DNA from: Pseudothermotoga elfii DSM 9442 = NBRC 107921
GTDB taxonomy: Bacteria > Thermotogota > Thermotogae > Thermotogales > DSM-5069
Direction: 5' to 3'
NCBI RefSeq assembly: GCF_000504085.1
Contig: NC_022792.1
Location: 992,001 to 1,056,000 of the forward strand
Length of the DNA: 64,000 bases
In this document: one piece after another, positions 34,596 through 43,905 of the stretch
How the letters are laid out: the number at the start of each line of letters is the position of its first letter
Numbering within the stretch: position 1 is the stretch's first letter
The notes under the pieces: generated by a model
What the model saw: only the letters and a program-made list of their open reading frames with translations
The model's database searches: none
Told to the model about the DNA's origin: nothing
Position numbers and translations under genes: made by a program

Positions 34596-35375
34596 GCCGA
34601 GGAGGTTACAAAGCAGCGAAAAAGAGAGTAGAACAATTAAAGTCTTATAGATATTGGTTTTTTTGATCAATAGATGATGGGTATGTTCTTTATCTGCAAC
34701 GAGTGGATTTTTGTGTTTTATTATTCGGCGCGTAAAGCTGCTCAGTATCTCGAAAGCCGGATATCCGAGAAAGATTGTGGCAAATCCCAGATCGCCATCA
34801 AAAAATTCAAGCACCCTCATGGGAAGATATATTCCAAGCAATGTTGCGCCACTATTACCAAGGAAAGATTTTGCTCTGGGCAAGTTGAATGGTAAAAACC
34901 CCGCAACGGCCAAAGCAAGGCTGTATTCTTTTGATAGGAGTGAACTTATCATTGTTGTGGAACATGCAAGTCCATCTATACCGTCTATCATGTTGATTGC
35001 ATTGAGCATTGACATGAACCAGAATAATTCAATTACTCTGCCCAATGTATTGTTTAATGTTATTCCAAAAAAAGTTATTTTCTGAGAAACCACAAAAAGA
35101 GCGCTCAGGGCTATTAAGAATTGAACAGGTAACTTGATTTTGTAAGACAAATCTTCTATATCATCCAGAAATCCGAGTGAAAAAGCTAAAACAACTGGAA
35201 TTATGGTTAAGAGATTTTTTTCAGTTACAAGTAGTGCAATGAATATAGCTACACCACCAGTTAATGGTATGGGTATGGTGTGAATCTTTCTTGAGTTTGG
35301 CATATCGAGAGGAAATTTTCTTGCAAAAAATCCCACGAAAAGCAGATTTAAAAAGAATGAAACAATAAAAGTCAT
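34500..35375 (-). CDS. WecA/TagO/MraY-family polyprenyl-phosphate sugar-phosphate transferase
   Basis: A 291-residue integral membrane enzyme that moves a sugar phosphate from a UDP-sugar to a lipid carrier. Seen: GGVAIFIALLV, the metal-binding GFLDDIEDLSYKIKLPVQF, NAINMIDGIDGLA, an FLGNSGATLLG loop and the cytoplasmic KEHTHHLL motif. Many hydrophobic helices throughout. It follows the PglF-type dehydratase by a 4-base overlap, so together they probably start an envelope glycan. It converges with and overlaps yqhQ. Confidence 0.9.
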   Translation of the reverse strand: MTFIVSFFLNLLFVGFFARKFPLDMPNSRKIHTIPIPLTGGVAIFIALLVTEKNLLTIIPVVLAFSLGFLDDIEDLSYKIKLPVQFLIALSALFVVSQKITFFGITLNNTLGRVIELFWFMSMLNAINMIDGIDGLACSTTMISSLLSKEYSLALAVAGFLPFNLPRAKSFLGNSGATLLGIYLPMRVLEFFDGDLGFATIFLGYPAFEILSSFTRRIIKHKNPLVADKEHTHHLLIKKTNIYKTLIVLLSFSLLCNLLGLSKKLWSFVIYLCICAVFFAYCFLQRRDSNR

Positions 35376-37171
35376 TTTTTCCCCTCTTCAATGGATCTCA
35401 GAAAGCGTTTCACGTATTCTATCAATTCTCCAGGTTTGTCTATTGACAGTTTTATCATTTCTTCAAGTGATTTACAGAGTTCTTCATAAGCTATCTTCTT
35501 TTTTGTTTTCACCATTTTGACCTTTGGATGCTTCGTTGCCTCAACGAACTCATCTTCATAGAATAATTCTTCAGACATTTTTTCGCCACTTCTACTGCCT
35601 GTGTAAACAATCTTTATATCTTGCTCTGGTATCAACCCATTGAGCAAAATCATTGTTCTTGCAAGTTCATCTATGGATATGGGTTTACCCATGTCAAGAA
35701 CAAAAAGATCTTTGTTTGTTCCAAAACTTCCAGCTTGTAAAACCAGAGATACTGCTTCTGAAAGGCTCATAAAATATCTCACCATGCGCTGATCTGTTAC
35801 TGTAACAGGGCCACCTTTTGAAATTTGGTCCATGAATTTTGGAACTACACTTCCTCGACTACCTATAACATTGCCAAACCTCACAATAACGAAATTGGTT
35901 TTGCAACCCTGATTCATTGAGAGAAGAAGTAATTCAGCTAATCGTTTTGTTGCACCCATTATTGAAGAAGGATTAACGGCTTTATCTGTTGATATGAATA
36001 TCATTTTTTCGGCTTCAAATTTACAGCACAATTCAGCAACGATTTTTGTTCCGAGTGTATTTACCTTCAGGGCTTCATAAGGATTTTCTTCCATCAACGG
36101 GACATGTTTATGTGCAGCAGCATGGAAAACTATCTGTGGCCTTGTTAGTCGAAAAACTTGTTCCATTCTGGTTGGATCTGATATATCTGCTATTACCCTT
36201 ATTCTTTCTACGGATGGATTTTCTACACGGAGTTCTTCGTCAATTTTATATATGCTATTTTCTCCTTTACCAAGCAGTATAAGAGTAGAAGGTTCAAGTT
36301 TTGATAGCTGCCTGCATAATTCACTTCCTATGCTCCCGCCGGCACCGGTAACCATTATTCTTTTACCGTTTATGTACGATTTTATTTGCTGCAGATCAAC
36401 TTTTACTTCTTCTCTTCCAAGCAAGTCTTCTATTTTTATTTCCCTGAGCGATCCCACTCTTGCTTGACCATCTGTTAATTCATATATGCCAGGAAGAGTT
36501 CTTATCTTTACTCTTCTTGGATTTATCAGAGAAATGATCCTCCTCATCTGCTCAGCTGTGGCTGAAGGTATAGCTATAATAACTTCGTCGATTTTGAGCA
36601 TCTCTACAATTTCCATAGCTCTATCAGCGGGACCGTACACAGGCACACCATGAATTTTCCTGCCTATCTTTCTTGGTGAATCGTCGATGAATCCAACTAC
36701 CTTGCCGAGCTGTGGGCGGTGTTCAAAATCTTCAAGTAGCATGGTTCCGGCACTACCTGCACCAACTATCAGTACACGTTTTCCTGCTGAGGGTGGGACG
36801 GTGTTTAGCCATTGCCAGAAAAATCTGCTCGCTATGAGAATCATTGTTGAGCCGAGAAAAGTCATCATTCCAACTGATCGGGGCAAAACAACAAAATTCG
36901 TCAGGTGAAAAAAAACCACATTTAAAAGATATGCGATAATTGTTCCTCTCATCAACAGCACCATATCTTTAAAGGAAGCATAAAGCCAAACTATTTTGTA
37001 TGTCCCATTCGCAATATACACAATGGCAGCTATTGTGCAGTAAATAGGTATACTTAAAAAATATTTTGCAAGCTCAGGCCAGTCGAAGCCTAATCTCACA
37101 AAAAGAGCTACTACACCGGCAAAAAAAGTCAAGCTAATGTCGATAAGGAAAAGTGCCATCTTCCTTTTCAC
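35372..37171 (-). CDS. Membrane UDP-sugar 4,6-dehydratase (PglF/WbpM/CapD family)
   Basis: A 599-residue enzyme: four membrane helices (residues 5-115), a first Rossmann fold (LIVGAGSAGTML, about 135) and a second, catalytic one (VTGAGGSIGSELCR, about 272). The catalytic stretch STDKAVNPSSIMGATKR has Met instead of Tyr before the Lys, the pattern of the WbpM/PglF subgroup that makes 4-keto-6-deoxy sugars from UDP-GlcNAc. YRSGEKMSEEL-type end motif (GSRSGEKMSEELF) is present. Likely feeds protein or envelope glycosylation. Confidence 0.93.
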   Translation of the reverse strand: MKRKMALFLIDISLTFFAGVVALFVRLGFDWPELAKYFLSIPIYCTIAAIVYIANGTYKIVWLYASFKDMVLLMRGTIIAYLLNVVFFHLTNFVVLPRSVGMMTFLGSTMILIASRFFWQWLNTVPPSAGKRVLIVGAGSAGTMLLEDFEHRPQLGKVVGFIDDSPRKIGRKIHGVPVYGPADRAMEIVEMLKIDEVIIAIPSATAEQMRRIISLINPRRVKIRTLPGIYELTDGQARVGSLREIKIEDLLGREEVKVDLQQIKSYINGKRIMVTGAGGSIGSELCRQLSKLEPSTLILLGKGENSIYKIDEELRVENPSVERIRVIADISDPTRMEQVFRLTRPQIVFHAAAHKHVPLMEENPYEALKVNTLGTKIVAELCCKFEAEKMIFISTDKAVNPSSIMGATKRLAELLLLSMNQGCKTNFVIVRFGNVIGSRGSVVPKFMDQISKGGPVTVTDQRMVRYFMSLSEAVSLVLQAGSFGTNKDLFVLDMGKPISIDELARTMILLNGLIPEQDIKIVYTGSRSGEKMSEELFYEDEFVEATKHPKVKMVKTKKKIAYEELCKSLEEMIKLSIDKPGELIEYVKRFLRSIEEGKK

Positions 37172-37172
37172 T

Positions 37173-38681
37173 TCACCACCTCGTTGTCAGCTCCAGGCCA
37201 TTATCTGGTAAAATATTGTATTTTTTAAGGATTTGCCGGATATCCTGCGTTACATACACTCGCACTATTTGAACGAGGTTACTTGCCATCAATTGATAAG
37301 CAGGGTGTTCTTTCAGGTAATCTTCCATAGAGTAGATCTCTTCTCTTGAAGGGTCGTATAGAAAAACGTTGCTTTTTATGAACTCATTAGGATGTATTAA
37401 GGAAAGTTTGTATGGCGTATCGATTTTGAAAAATTCGTTGAAATTCTCCAATATTTCTGACAGAATCTGCCTGTCTTCTTCCGGTATTTCCGCAGATTTT
37501 TCGAGTTCCTCTAATCTTAGTTTTATTTTCTCAAGAGTGTTATTGGCTACTGCTTTGCTCATCACTGAAGGGTCCGCTCCAGAAGCGGTAAAACTTGTTT
37601 CAGTTAAAAGTTTCCACAGATTCCGCGACTCGAATCTTCTCAGCAATCTGTACGCTTTTATTAAAAGACGCTCTACATAATTGACTTCTGTCTTTTCTTC
37701 AAGGAGATCTTCTTCCTCTACATCATATTTTTCCAGGAGTTTACGGAATTCATTTTTGATCAAAGCGAATATAGACTGGTCTGTTAGTTCGAGAAATTCC
37801 TCAAGGTTATTAACTTTTTCGGCGAGCCTGAGGGGTTCGTAAATACAGGAAAGTATTTCCTGTATCATAAGGTCAGCTGCCCTCGATGTTTTATGAAAAT
37901 AAACATTTTTATACATCATAAATCTTCCAAACAAACTTGTATAAATTTGATCGAGTATTTTCACGTGGTAGCAAAGGATGGATTTGGAATCTTTCTCTTT
38001 TATGAAAGAATTCCTTATGATTCTATCGAGAGCTCCCACTCCAAAATGCCTCGTCCCGCTGTAATAAGAATCCCTTAAGAGAAAATCAAATCTATCTGCC
38101 CCAAGTGGGCCCTGAACAATATTGAATTCAACACTCCCGGATTCTTCTCCCTTGAAAATTTTGTTCACTAATTCCATCAATTTTCGAAAAACTTCTAAAG
38201 ATATCTCTTCTGTTTGCATTGTTTCGCGCAAATCTTCAGCAATGGCTTTTCTCATTCTGTTGTCCGAGATTCTCCTGTAAGAATCCATCATTTCATTTGG
38301 CATTAACTCTAATAATATTCTTTCCCTGAATTGATCGTGGCCATCGTTAAATCCCATTCTCCTGTAAACTATGTCATCGAATTGATGACTGAATGGACCA
38401 TGACCTATATCGTGCAATAAACCAGCAAGTCTTATAATTCTTCTCTTAGCGGGTTCTTCAAATAACTTTGATGCATACAAACCGCAAATATGCATAACAC
38501 CAAGTGAGTGTGCAAATCTGTTATGAGTTGCTCCGGGATAAACCAGTTCGGCTCCAACAAGCTGAGATAAATAGCGAAGTCTTTGAACAGGCCTTGTGTC
38601 AATTGCCAGAATCTCCAGGGGGTACAGAAAAATTTCTGAATGTATAGGATCACGCGAAACCTTATAGTACAAGTTCGTCAC
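37173..38681 (-). CDS. HD-domain phosphohydrolase (dGTPase-like family)
   Basis: A 502-residue cytoplasmic protein. Metal-binding HD motifs: THNRFAHSLGVMHI and GLLHDIGHGPFSHQF, with a further YSGTRHFGVGALDR region, as in the SAMHD1-like/YdhJ family. Some members cleave dNTPs; for this one the substrate is unknown. The C-terminal half is helical and rich in Glu/Lys (EEEDLLEEKTEV). It ends 1 base before the dehydratase start and is probably the first gene of this minus-strand operon. Confidence 0.85.
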   Translation of the reverse strand: MTNLYYKVSRDPIHSEIFLYPLEILAIDTRPVQRLRYLSQLVGAELVYPGATHNRFAHSLGVMHICGLYASKLFEEPAKRRIIRLAGLLHDIGHGPFSHQFDDIVYRRMGFNDGHDQFRERILLELMPNEMMDSYRRISDNRMRKAIAEDLRETMQTEEISLEVFRKLMELVNKIFKGEESGSVEFNIVQGPLGADRFDFLLRDSYYSGTRHFGVGALDRIIRNSFIKEKDSKSILCYHVKILDQIYTSLFGRFMMYKNVYFHKTSRAADLMIQEILSCIYEPLRLAEKVNNLEEFLELTDQSIFALIKNEFRKLLEKYDVEEEDLLEEKTEVNYVERLLIKAYRLLRRFESRNLWKLLTETSFTASGADPSVMSKAVANNTLEKIKLRLEELEKSAEIPEEDRQILSEILENFNEFFKIDTPYKLSLIHPNEFIKSNVFLYDPSREEIYSMEDYLKEHPAYQLMASNLVQIVRVYVTQDIRQILKKYNILPDNGLELTTRW

Positions 38682-38702
38682 TCCTTTTAATCCTCACAGT
38701 AC

Positions 38703-38750
38703 ATTATACTCCAAGCAATTGAATTCGACTACATTTTTTCGTAGTATAAT
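38703..38750. promoter_or_regulatory. Divergent promoter region, HD hydrolase and DUF2344
   Basis: TATAAT elements point both ways: complement of 38703-38708 for the minus strand and 38745-38750 for the plus strand. Between them lies ACTAC...GTAGT (38728-38745). Neither has a good -35, so this is a tentative call. Confidence 0.35.
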
Positions 38751-38778
38751 TATTGAGTCTAATATTTCAGGAGGAAAA

Positions 38779-39414
38779 ATGTTTGCAATCGTAAGATACA
38801 AAAAATACGGGTTGATAAGATTTCTTTCAGCGATAGAAACTTCAAATGCGATCGAAAGAAACTTGCGGCGCTCTGGATTGCCTTTGATTATGACAGAGGG
38901 GTTTCATCAGAAGGTAAAAGTGTCATATCTGGACCCTGTGCCAACAGGTGTGATCAATTTAGCGCTGTATGTGAGGATTGCATTTAAAAATAAAGTAGAA
39001 GCCCTCAACAAATTGAAGAGAACATCTCTTTGTGGTCTTTATCCAGTCAAATTATGGTGGACAGAAATGAATATGAACAGGCTTGTTACTTCCTATGAGT
39101 TTAGACTGATCATTCCAAAAAGCAGTGTGGATATTTCCAAATATGATGAAGAAAAACCACTGGAAGTGCCTGAAAAAAGAAAATATGGCCTTATGAAAGA
39201 TTTTTTTCATCAGGTGTCTTTTGACTTTAAAGGTGATTTTGCTGTGATAAAATATTTACAACCAAAGGATAAAATGGTTCACGCCAAATATTTGTACGAA
39301 TCTATTTTAAACAGAAGAGATGGTTTTCTGCTGATTGAATGCACAGAGGCTTTTTGTAATGAAAGACCATTATCTGAGATTCTGGAGGAATCTTCATGGG
39401 ATACAGAGTGTTAG
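38779..39414 (+). CDS. DUF2344 (radical-SAM-associated) family protein
   Basis: A 211-residue protein of the DUF2344 family, usually fused to or beside a TIGR03960-type radical SAM protein. Seen: YKKYGLIRFLSAIETSNAIERNLRRSGLP and MTEGFHQKVKVSYLDPVPTGV. In relatives the first motif has a histidine (FLSHLD), here Ala-Ile. ATG 38779 follows CAGGAGG. No radical SAM gene is nearby. Its 3' end overlaps the receiver gene by 19 bases. Function unknown. Confidence 0.75.
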   Translation: MFAIVRYKKYGLIRFLSAIETSNAIERNLRRSGLPLIMTEGFHQKVKVSYLDPVPTGVINLALYVRIAFKNKVEALNKLKRTSLCGLYPVKLWWTEMNMNRLVTSYEFRLIIPKSSVDISKYDEEKPLEVPEKRKYGLMKDFFHQVSFDFKGDFAVIKYLQPKDKMVHAKYLYESILNRRDGFLLIECTEAFCNERPLSEILEESSWDTEC

Positions 39415-39770
39415 TTGTGGATGATTCTGAGGTTTTAAGAAAAATAGTTAGTTTCAATTTAATCAAAGAAGGTTATTCCGTGCAGGAGGCAAAAGACGGC
39501 AGAGAAGCGCTTGAAAAATTGAGACAGGAAAAACCAGATCTGGTAATACTTGATATTATGATGCCGTATATAGATGGTTTTGAAGTCCTCAGAACAATGA
39601 GAAAAGATGAGAATTTGAAAGAAATCCCGGTAATAATGTTGACGGCAAAAGGTGGCGAAAGTGATCCAAAAACGGCTCTTGAACTTGGCGCAAATAGCTT
39701 TTTGACAAAACCGTTCAGCCCTTTGAAATTGCTCGAGGAAGTTAGAAGGGTGATTCAGCGTGGAAAGTGA
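39396..39770 (+). CDS. Stand-alone receiver protein (RR468-like)
   Basis: A 124-residue CheY-like receiver with no output domain. Seen: VLVVDDSEVLRKIVSFNLIKEGY, phospho-acceptor in VILDIMMPYIDGFE, Thr in VIMLTAKGGE, Lys in FLTKPFSP. Sequence and length closely resemble T. maritima RR468, the structural partner of kinase HK853, from memory. Overlapping the phosphatase gene by 11 bases, it most likely controls that enzyme. Confidence 0.92.
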   Translation: MGYRVLVVDDSEVLRKIVSFNLIKEGYSVQEAKDGREALEKLRQEKPDLVILDIMMPYIDGFEVLRTMRKDENLKEIPVIMLTAKGGESDPKTALELGANSFLTKPFSPLKLLEEVRRVIQRGK

Positions 39771-41121
39771 CCTTAAGGAAATTTATGAACGTATTTCAAA
39801 AGCCGTTGAGCTCCCCCCTTACAAAGGATTTGCGAGTTTGAAAGATATAGCGAACGCTATGGATAAAATTTTAATTGAGCTCAACGAACGCCGTAAAGAT
39901 TGTACAAAGCTTTTGGAAGAACACATAGAGGAACTATCGAAAACATACCAGGAAATAGCCACTCTTTTTGAACTCAATAATTTGCTTGCCAACGTAATGG
40001 ATCCGGAAGAAAAATTGGATGCCCTTGTAGAACTCTTAAAGCAAACTATTCCATTTTTTGCTATTTCAATTGAGCTGGATGTTATGGACAAACATACGAA
40101 TTATGAGCAGTTGTTTGATTTTGATAGAGATTTGTTCGAAAGGTCTATTAGACTGATCGAGCAAGATGATCAGGTTTTGCTAATAGAACCATCTCAGAAT
40201 AATTTAGTGCGGAATCTTTTATCTGTTCCTGTAAAAAGTAGTGATATTGTATGGGGGAGGATTACCCTGGTTGAAAGATCTCCGGATTTTTTTACAGCAG
40301 CAGACAGAAAAATTCTCGAAGCTACTGCTCAGTTATTGGCTTCAATATGTGAAAGATATGTCAGACTTAAAAGAGAAGTTGAAAGGCAGAGGCTCAAAGA
40401 GCAGCTTGAGATAGCAAGGCAAATTCAAAAAAAGCTTTTTCCTTCGAGGTTGCCATCTTTGAGTTACGTAGAAATCAGTGCCGATAGCATACCAGCAATA
40501 CAGGTTGGAGGAGATTATTATGATATCCTTGTAAAGGACGACAAAGTTTTCGTGACAGTTGCTGACGTATCGGGGAAAGGTATACCAGCAGCATTGATGA
40601 TGACTTCTTTGAGAAGTGCTCTAAGGACTTTGTACAGGACAATTGATGATATTTCTAAGCTCGCTATTGAGTTGAATAATGCGCTGTGTGATGATCTTGA
40701 GGAAGATCGGTTTGTGACAATGATATTGCTTTGCTTACATTCGAACGGCGTTCTTCAACTTGTCAATGCCGGGCATAATCCTGTATTATTATTATCCGGA
40801 TCTGATTTGAAATCGATTCGGGCTCAAGATATGCCGCTTGGGATAATAAAGGATATAACGTATAAAATGTTTGAAGCAAAGATGAAACCTGGCGATCTTC
40901 TTGTTGCGTATACGGATGGTGTTACTGAAGCAAGAGATAAGAACGGAAATGAATATGGATTCGAAAGATTATATAACCAGATTCTAATGACCAGAGAGAA
41001 AACAGCAGTTGAAATTATCGAAAGGATAAAAGCAGACGTTGATGATTTTTCGTACGGTACTCAGAGACATGACGATACAACTATAACGGTGATAAAATAT
41101 CTTGGAGAGAATCTAACTTAG
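39760..41121 (+). CDS. SpoIIE/RsbU-type PP2C phosphatase with GAF-like domain
   Basis: A 453-residue cytoplasmic Ser/Thr phosphatase. Order: N-terminal coiled coil (residues 35-75), GAF-like sensor (about 75-205), connecting coiled coil ([25 protein letters not shown]), and PP2C domain with [43 protein letters not shown] and HDDTTITVI. Metal-binding aspartates are all present. Relatives act in partner-switching control of sigma factors. No anti-sigma or antagonist gene is adjacent. Start is GTG 39760. Confidence 0.92.
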   Translation: MESDLKEIYERISKAVELPPYKGFASLKDIANAMDKILIELNERRKDCTKLLEEHIEELSKTYQEIATLFELNNLLANVMDPEEKLDALVELLKQTIPFFAISIELDVMDKHTNYEQLFDFDRDLFERSIRLIEQDDQVLLIEPSQNNLVRNLLSVPVKSSDIVWGRITLVERSPDFFTAADRKILEATAQLLASICERYVRLKREVERQRLKEQLEIARQIQKKLFPSRLPSLSYVEISADSIPAIQVGGDYYDILVKDDKVFVTVADVSGKGIPAALMMTSLRSALRTLYRTIDDISKLAIELNNALCDDLEEDRFVTMILLCLHSNGVLQLVNAGHNPVLLLSGSDLKSIRAQDMPLGIIKDITYKMFEAKMKPGDLLVAYTDGVTEARDKNGNEYGFERLYNQILMTREKTAVEIIERIKADVDDFSYGTQRHDDTTITVIKYLGENLT

Positions 41122-41132
41122 GAGGGAAGAAA

Positions 41133-41894
41133 ATGTCAGGTCACAACAAGTGGGCGAATATAAAACATCGAAAAATGGCCCAGGACGCGAAAAAATCGCA
41201 ATTATTCACTAAACTTATTCGTGAATTGATCGTTGCCGCTCGCGAAGGCGGAGGAGACCCGGAAACGAATTCAAGGTTACGAACAGCAATTGAAAAGGCC
41301 AAAGAAGCTAATATGCCAAGAGAAAATATCGAAAAGGCAATCAAGCGTGGAACAGGAGAGCTTGAAGGTGTAGAATACCAGGAAATTATCTATGAAGCTT
41401 ATGGTCCAGGTGGAGTAGCTCTGTACATACGCGCTCTTACAGACAACAAAAATCGAACCGCTCAAGAACTTCGGCATGTATTGAGCAGGCACGGAGGAAG
41501 CCTCGCAGACCTTGGAGCGGTGGGGTGGATTTTTGAGAGAAAAGGCATAATAAGTGTTCCGCGCGATCAGGTTGCCAATGTAGAGGAACTTGTCATGATG
41601 GCAATAGACGCAGGCGCAGAGGACATAGACGATCAGGACGACCCAGTTAGAATCACAACTTCGCCGGATAATCTCATGAGCGTGAAAGAAGAACTTGAAA
41701 AAAATGGGTATAAGGCTGAAGCGGGTATATCTTACGTTCCCAAAAATACTGTTCAGGTCACAGGCAAGGATGCTGAAAAAATTCTGGCATTGCTTAATGC
41801 ACTTGAAGATATGGATGATGTTCAAGATGTTTATTCGAATTTCGAAATGGACGACGCAGAAATGGAGGCTATACTTTCTCAGATGAATCAATGA
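41133..41894 (+). CDS. YebC/PmpR family protein
   Basis: A 253-residue protein of the YebC family, recently linked to translation of proline-rich stretches and earlier described as a transcription regulator. Seen: [38 protein letters not shown], the [13 protein letters not shown] core, [11 protein letters not shown], and the C-terminal [14 protein letters not shown]. It is full length with a GGAGGGAAG site. It overlaps the next gene by 4 bases. Confidence 0.96.
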   Translation: MSGHNKWANIKHRKMAQDAKKSQLFTKLIRELIVAAREGGGDPETNSRLRTAIEKAKEANMPRENIEKAIKRGTGELEGVEYQEIIYEAYGPGGVALYIRALTDNKNRTAQELRHVLSRHGGSLADLGAVGWIFERKGIISVPRDQVANVEELVMMAIDAGAEDIDDQDDPVRITTSPDNLMSVKEELEKNGYKAEAGISYVPKNTVQVTGKDAEKILALLNALEDMDDVQDVYSNFEMDDAEMEAILSQMNQ

Positions 41895-42658
41895 AAAGAA
41901 TCTGGCTGGTATTTCTACTGATACCACTGAGCTGTTTTGCTGCCACGGTAAATCTCGATTTTGCGCCTGGTAGTGCTCGGTGGTTTGGCTTTACGCTATT
42001 GCCACATATTGAGTTCTGGAAAGTCCAGGCCGATCTGGCTTTTACCGGTGGTGTTGTCAGTGATTCTAAAGAACCGGTGTTGTTTCCTTTGCTTAAGCCT
42101 TTCGATAGCCTTAAATATCTTTCGCTTGATTTTGATACGTCTGGGATCAAATTTTCAATGCCGGATATGAGCTGGCTTCGTTACAGCAACGTAGATTACG
42201 AGCCTTATACGACAAGCCTGTGGGCATTTAATGGGGCAATTGGAGGAGTTGTACAGGAAGATTATTCGATATTTTTCAGGTCAAGTTATTTTTCCATATC
42301 GTTGAGTAACAATGGAAGTTATCATCTTGGTGTGCCATTAAAGTTTTATAACTTTGAGCTCGAACCTTTTGTTTCCAACTATGGTTATGGTTTAGAAATC
42401 GTTTATCAGAACGCTTTAATTTTCGTTATACCAAATGTAGGCATGAGATTCGCTCTGGCATTAAACAGAATGTACTTTTTTCTACAATACATGGGATTTG
42501 AAACAAAAATAGGTTTTGGATGGTTTAACAAAGATGAATGGATCATTGCGACAAATGAATCAATTGATTTTAGAAAAAAAATACTGGATATTTACCTGAT
42601 TGCGAAATTTGAGAAGGAGAGATGGTATGCAGGACTTTCTTTCCCAGTTTTCTGGTGA
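41891..42658 (+). CDS. Exported beta-rich envelope protein, possibly outer-membrane
   Basis: A 255-residue protein with a signal peptide ([17 protein letters not shown], cut before ATV). The mature part is strongly aromatic with alternating beta strands ([23 protein letters not shown] split by a turn) and ends in an aromatic residue (FPVFW), a feature of outer-membrane barrels. It may be part of the Thermotoga toga, but I recognise no family. Start overlaps yebC (ATGA). The 3' end overlaps cheR by 32 bases. Confidence 0.6.
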   Translation: MKRIWLVFLLIPLSCFAATVNLDFAPGSARWFGFTLLPHIEFWKVQADLAFTGGVVSDSKEPVLFPLLKPFDSLKYLSLDFDTSGIKFSMPDMSWLRYSNVDYEPYTTSLWAFNGAIGGVVQEDYSIFFRSSYFSISLSNNGSYHLGVPLKFYNFELEPFVSNYGYGLEIVYQNALIFVIPNVGMRFALALNRMYFFLQYMGFETKIGFGWFNKDEWIIATNESIDFRKKILDIYLIAKFEKERWYAGLSFPVFW

Positions 42659-43442
42659 GCTACCCCTGGAAGATTTTCAATGGTTCGTTAGAGAAGTCAA
42701 CAGATATTTTGGACTCGACCTGTCTGGTTATAAACCTCACAGGGTAAAACGGAGAATAGAAATATTGATAAGAAAATATAAACTCAACTCGTTTCAGGAA
42801 TACTTAAGGTTTTTGCTTGCAAATGAGCAAGCGAAAGAGGAATTTCTTGACAAATTGACTATAAACGTCACTGAATTTTTCAGAAATCCAGAAAAATGGT
42901 GGGAGCTCAGAGATAGGCACCTACCAGGGCTCTTAAATGCTTCGAGAGGGCATTTCAAAGCCTGGAGTGCTGGTTGTGCAAGCGGTGAGGAGCCGTATTC
43001 TCTTGCTATTTTACTGGAAGAATTAAGAGCTCCGTTATCTGCCTCGATCCTGGCAACTGATCTTGATGAAAGAGCCCTGGAGGAAGCAAGATCAGGTATT
43101 TATGAAGCAAGATCAATGGTTAGTACACCAAAATCATATCTCGACAAATATTTTGATCTTTTAGATGGGACTTACAAAATAAAAGAAAACGCCAAGAAAA
43201 GGGTTCTGTTCAGAAAACATAATATGCTCCAGGATCCTTTTCCTGAATCCGTAGACCTTATAATTTGCCGAAATGTAGTTATATATTTTGAACCAGAAGC
43301 AAAAGATAAGCTCTACAGAAATTTTGCGAAATCTCTTAAGCTCGGTGGAATTTTGTTTGTTGGAAGCACCGAGCGTATTTTCAATTATGCCGAACTTAAT
43401 TTGAAAGTAATAAGCCCTTTTTTCTACCAAAGGGTGAAGTGA
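42627..43442 (+). CDS. cheR: CheR-type chemoreceptor glutamate methyltransferase
   Basis: Methylates glutamates of chemoreceptors with S-adenosylmethionine. The 271-residue protein has the N-terminal CheR_N helices (YFGLDLSGYKPHRVKRRIEILIRK split by a turn), LTINVTEFFRNPEKW, the cofactor site WSAGCASGEEPYSLAI, ATDLDERALEEARSG, and LIICRNVVIYFEPE. ATG 42627 has GAAGGAGAG. The longer frame inside the previous gene is rejected. No other chemotaxis gene is in the window. Confidence 0.94.
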   Translation: MQDFLSQFSGELPLEDFQWFVREVNRYFGLDLSGYKPHRVKRRIEILIRKYKLNSFQEYLRFLLANEQAKEEFLDKLTINVTEFFRNPEKWWELRDRHLPGLLNASRGHFKAWSAGCASGEEPYSLAILLEELRAPLSASILATDLDERALEEARSGIYEARSMVSTPKSYLDKYFDLLDGTYKIKENAKKRVLFRKHNMLQDPFPESVDLIICRNVVIYFEPEAKDKLYRNFAKSLKLGGILFVGSTERIFNYAELNLKVISPFFYQRVK

Positions 43443-43443
43443 T

Positions 43444-43905
43444 ATGTTCTGGGTAACCTTTGTGATACTAATGGATCAGCTTTCAAAAATGATAGTTGAG
43501 AAATATCTTGTTCAGCCGTTTTTTGCTATTCCGGGGATTTTGTGGTTTACATATACTCGTAATACAGGTATAGCTTTTGGAATGTTTTCAAGATCTCCCT
43601 GGGTTCTCTGGATAACATTTGCAGTCACATTCCTTCTTGCGGCTTTGCCAATTTTTATTAGATGTTCTCTGCTTACCAGAGTAGGTTTACAAATGGTGGT
43701 TGGTGGTGCTATAGGTAACATGATTGATAGATTTCGATTTGGTTATGTTGTGGATTTTATAAGCGTGAGATATTTTCCGGCAATATTCAATATTGCAGAT
43801 TCATTCATAACTATTGGAGGTATATTGATTTTACTGAGCCTTTTGAGGGGAGAGAGAAGTTTTGCAGATGACGGTCGAGAAAAGCGAAGTGAACCTAAGA
43901 CTTGA
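43444..43905 (+). CDS. lspA: Lipoprotein signal peptidase (signal peptidase II)
   Basis: A 153-residue membrane protease that removes signal peptides from diacylated prolipoproteins. Seen: DQLSKMIVEKYL, TRNTGIAFGMF, the catalytic aspartates in GNMIDRFRFGYVVDFI and FNIADSFITIG, and four hydrophobic helices. It is slightly short at the N-terminus, starting almost directly with helix 1. It overlaps the pseudouridine synthase gene by 38 bases, a common lspA-rluD pairing. Confidence 0.95.
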   Translation: MFWVTFVILMDQLSKMIVEKYLVQPFFAIPGILWFTYTRNTGIAFGMFSRSPWVLWITFAVTFLLAALPIFIRCSLLTRVGLQMVVGGAIGNMIDRFRFGYVVDFISVRYFPAIFNIADSFITIGGILILLSLLRGERSFADDGREKRSEPKT

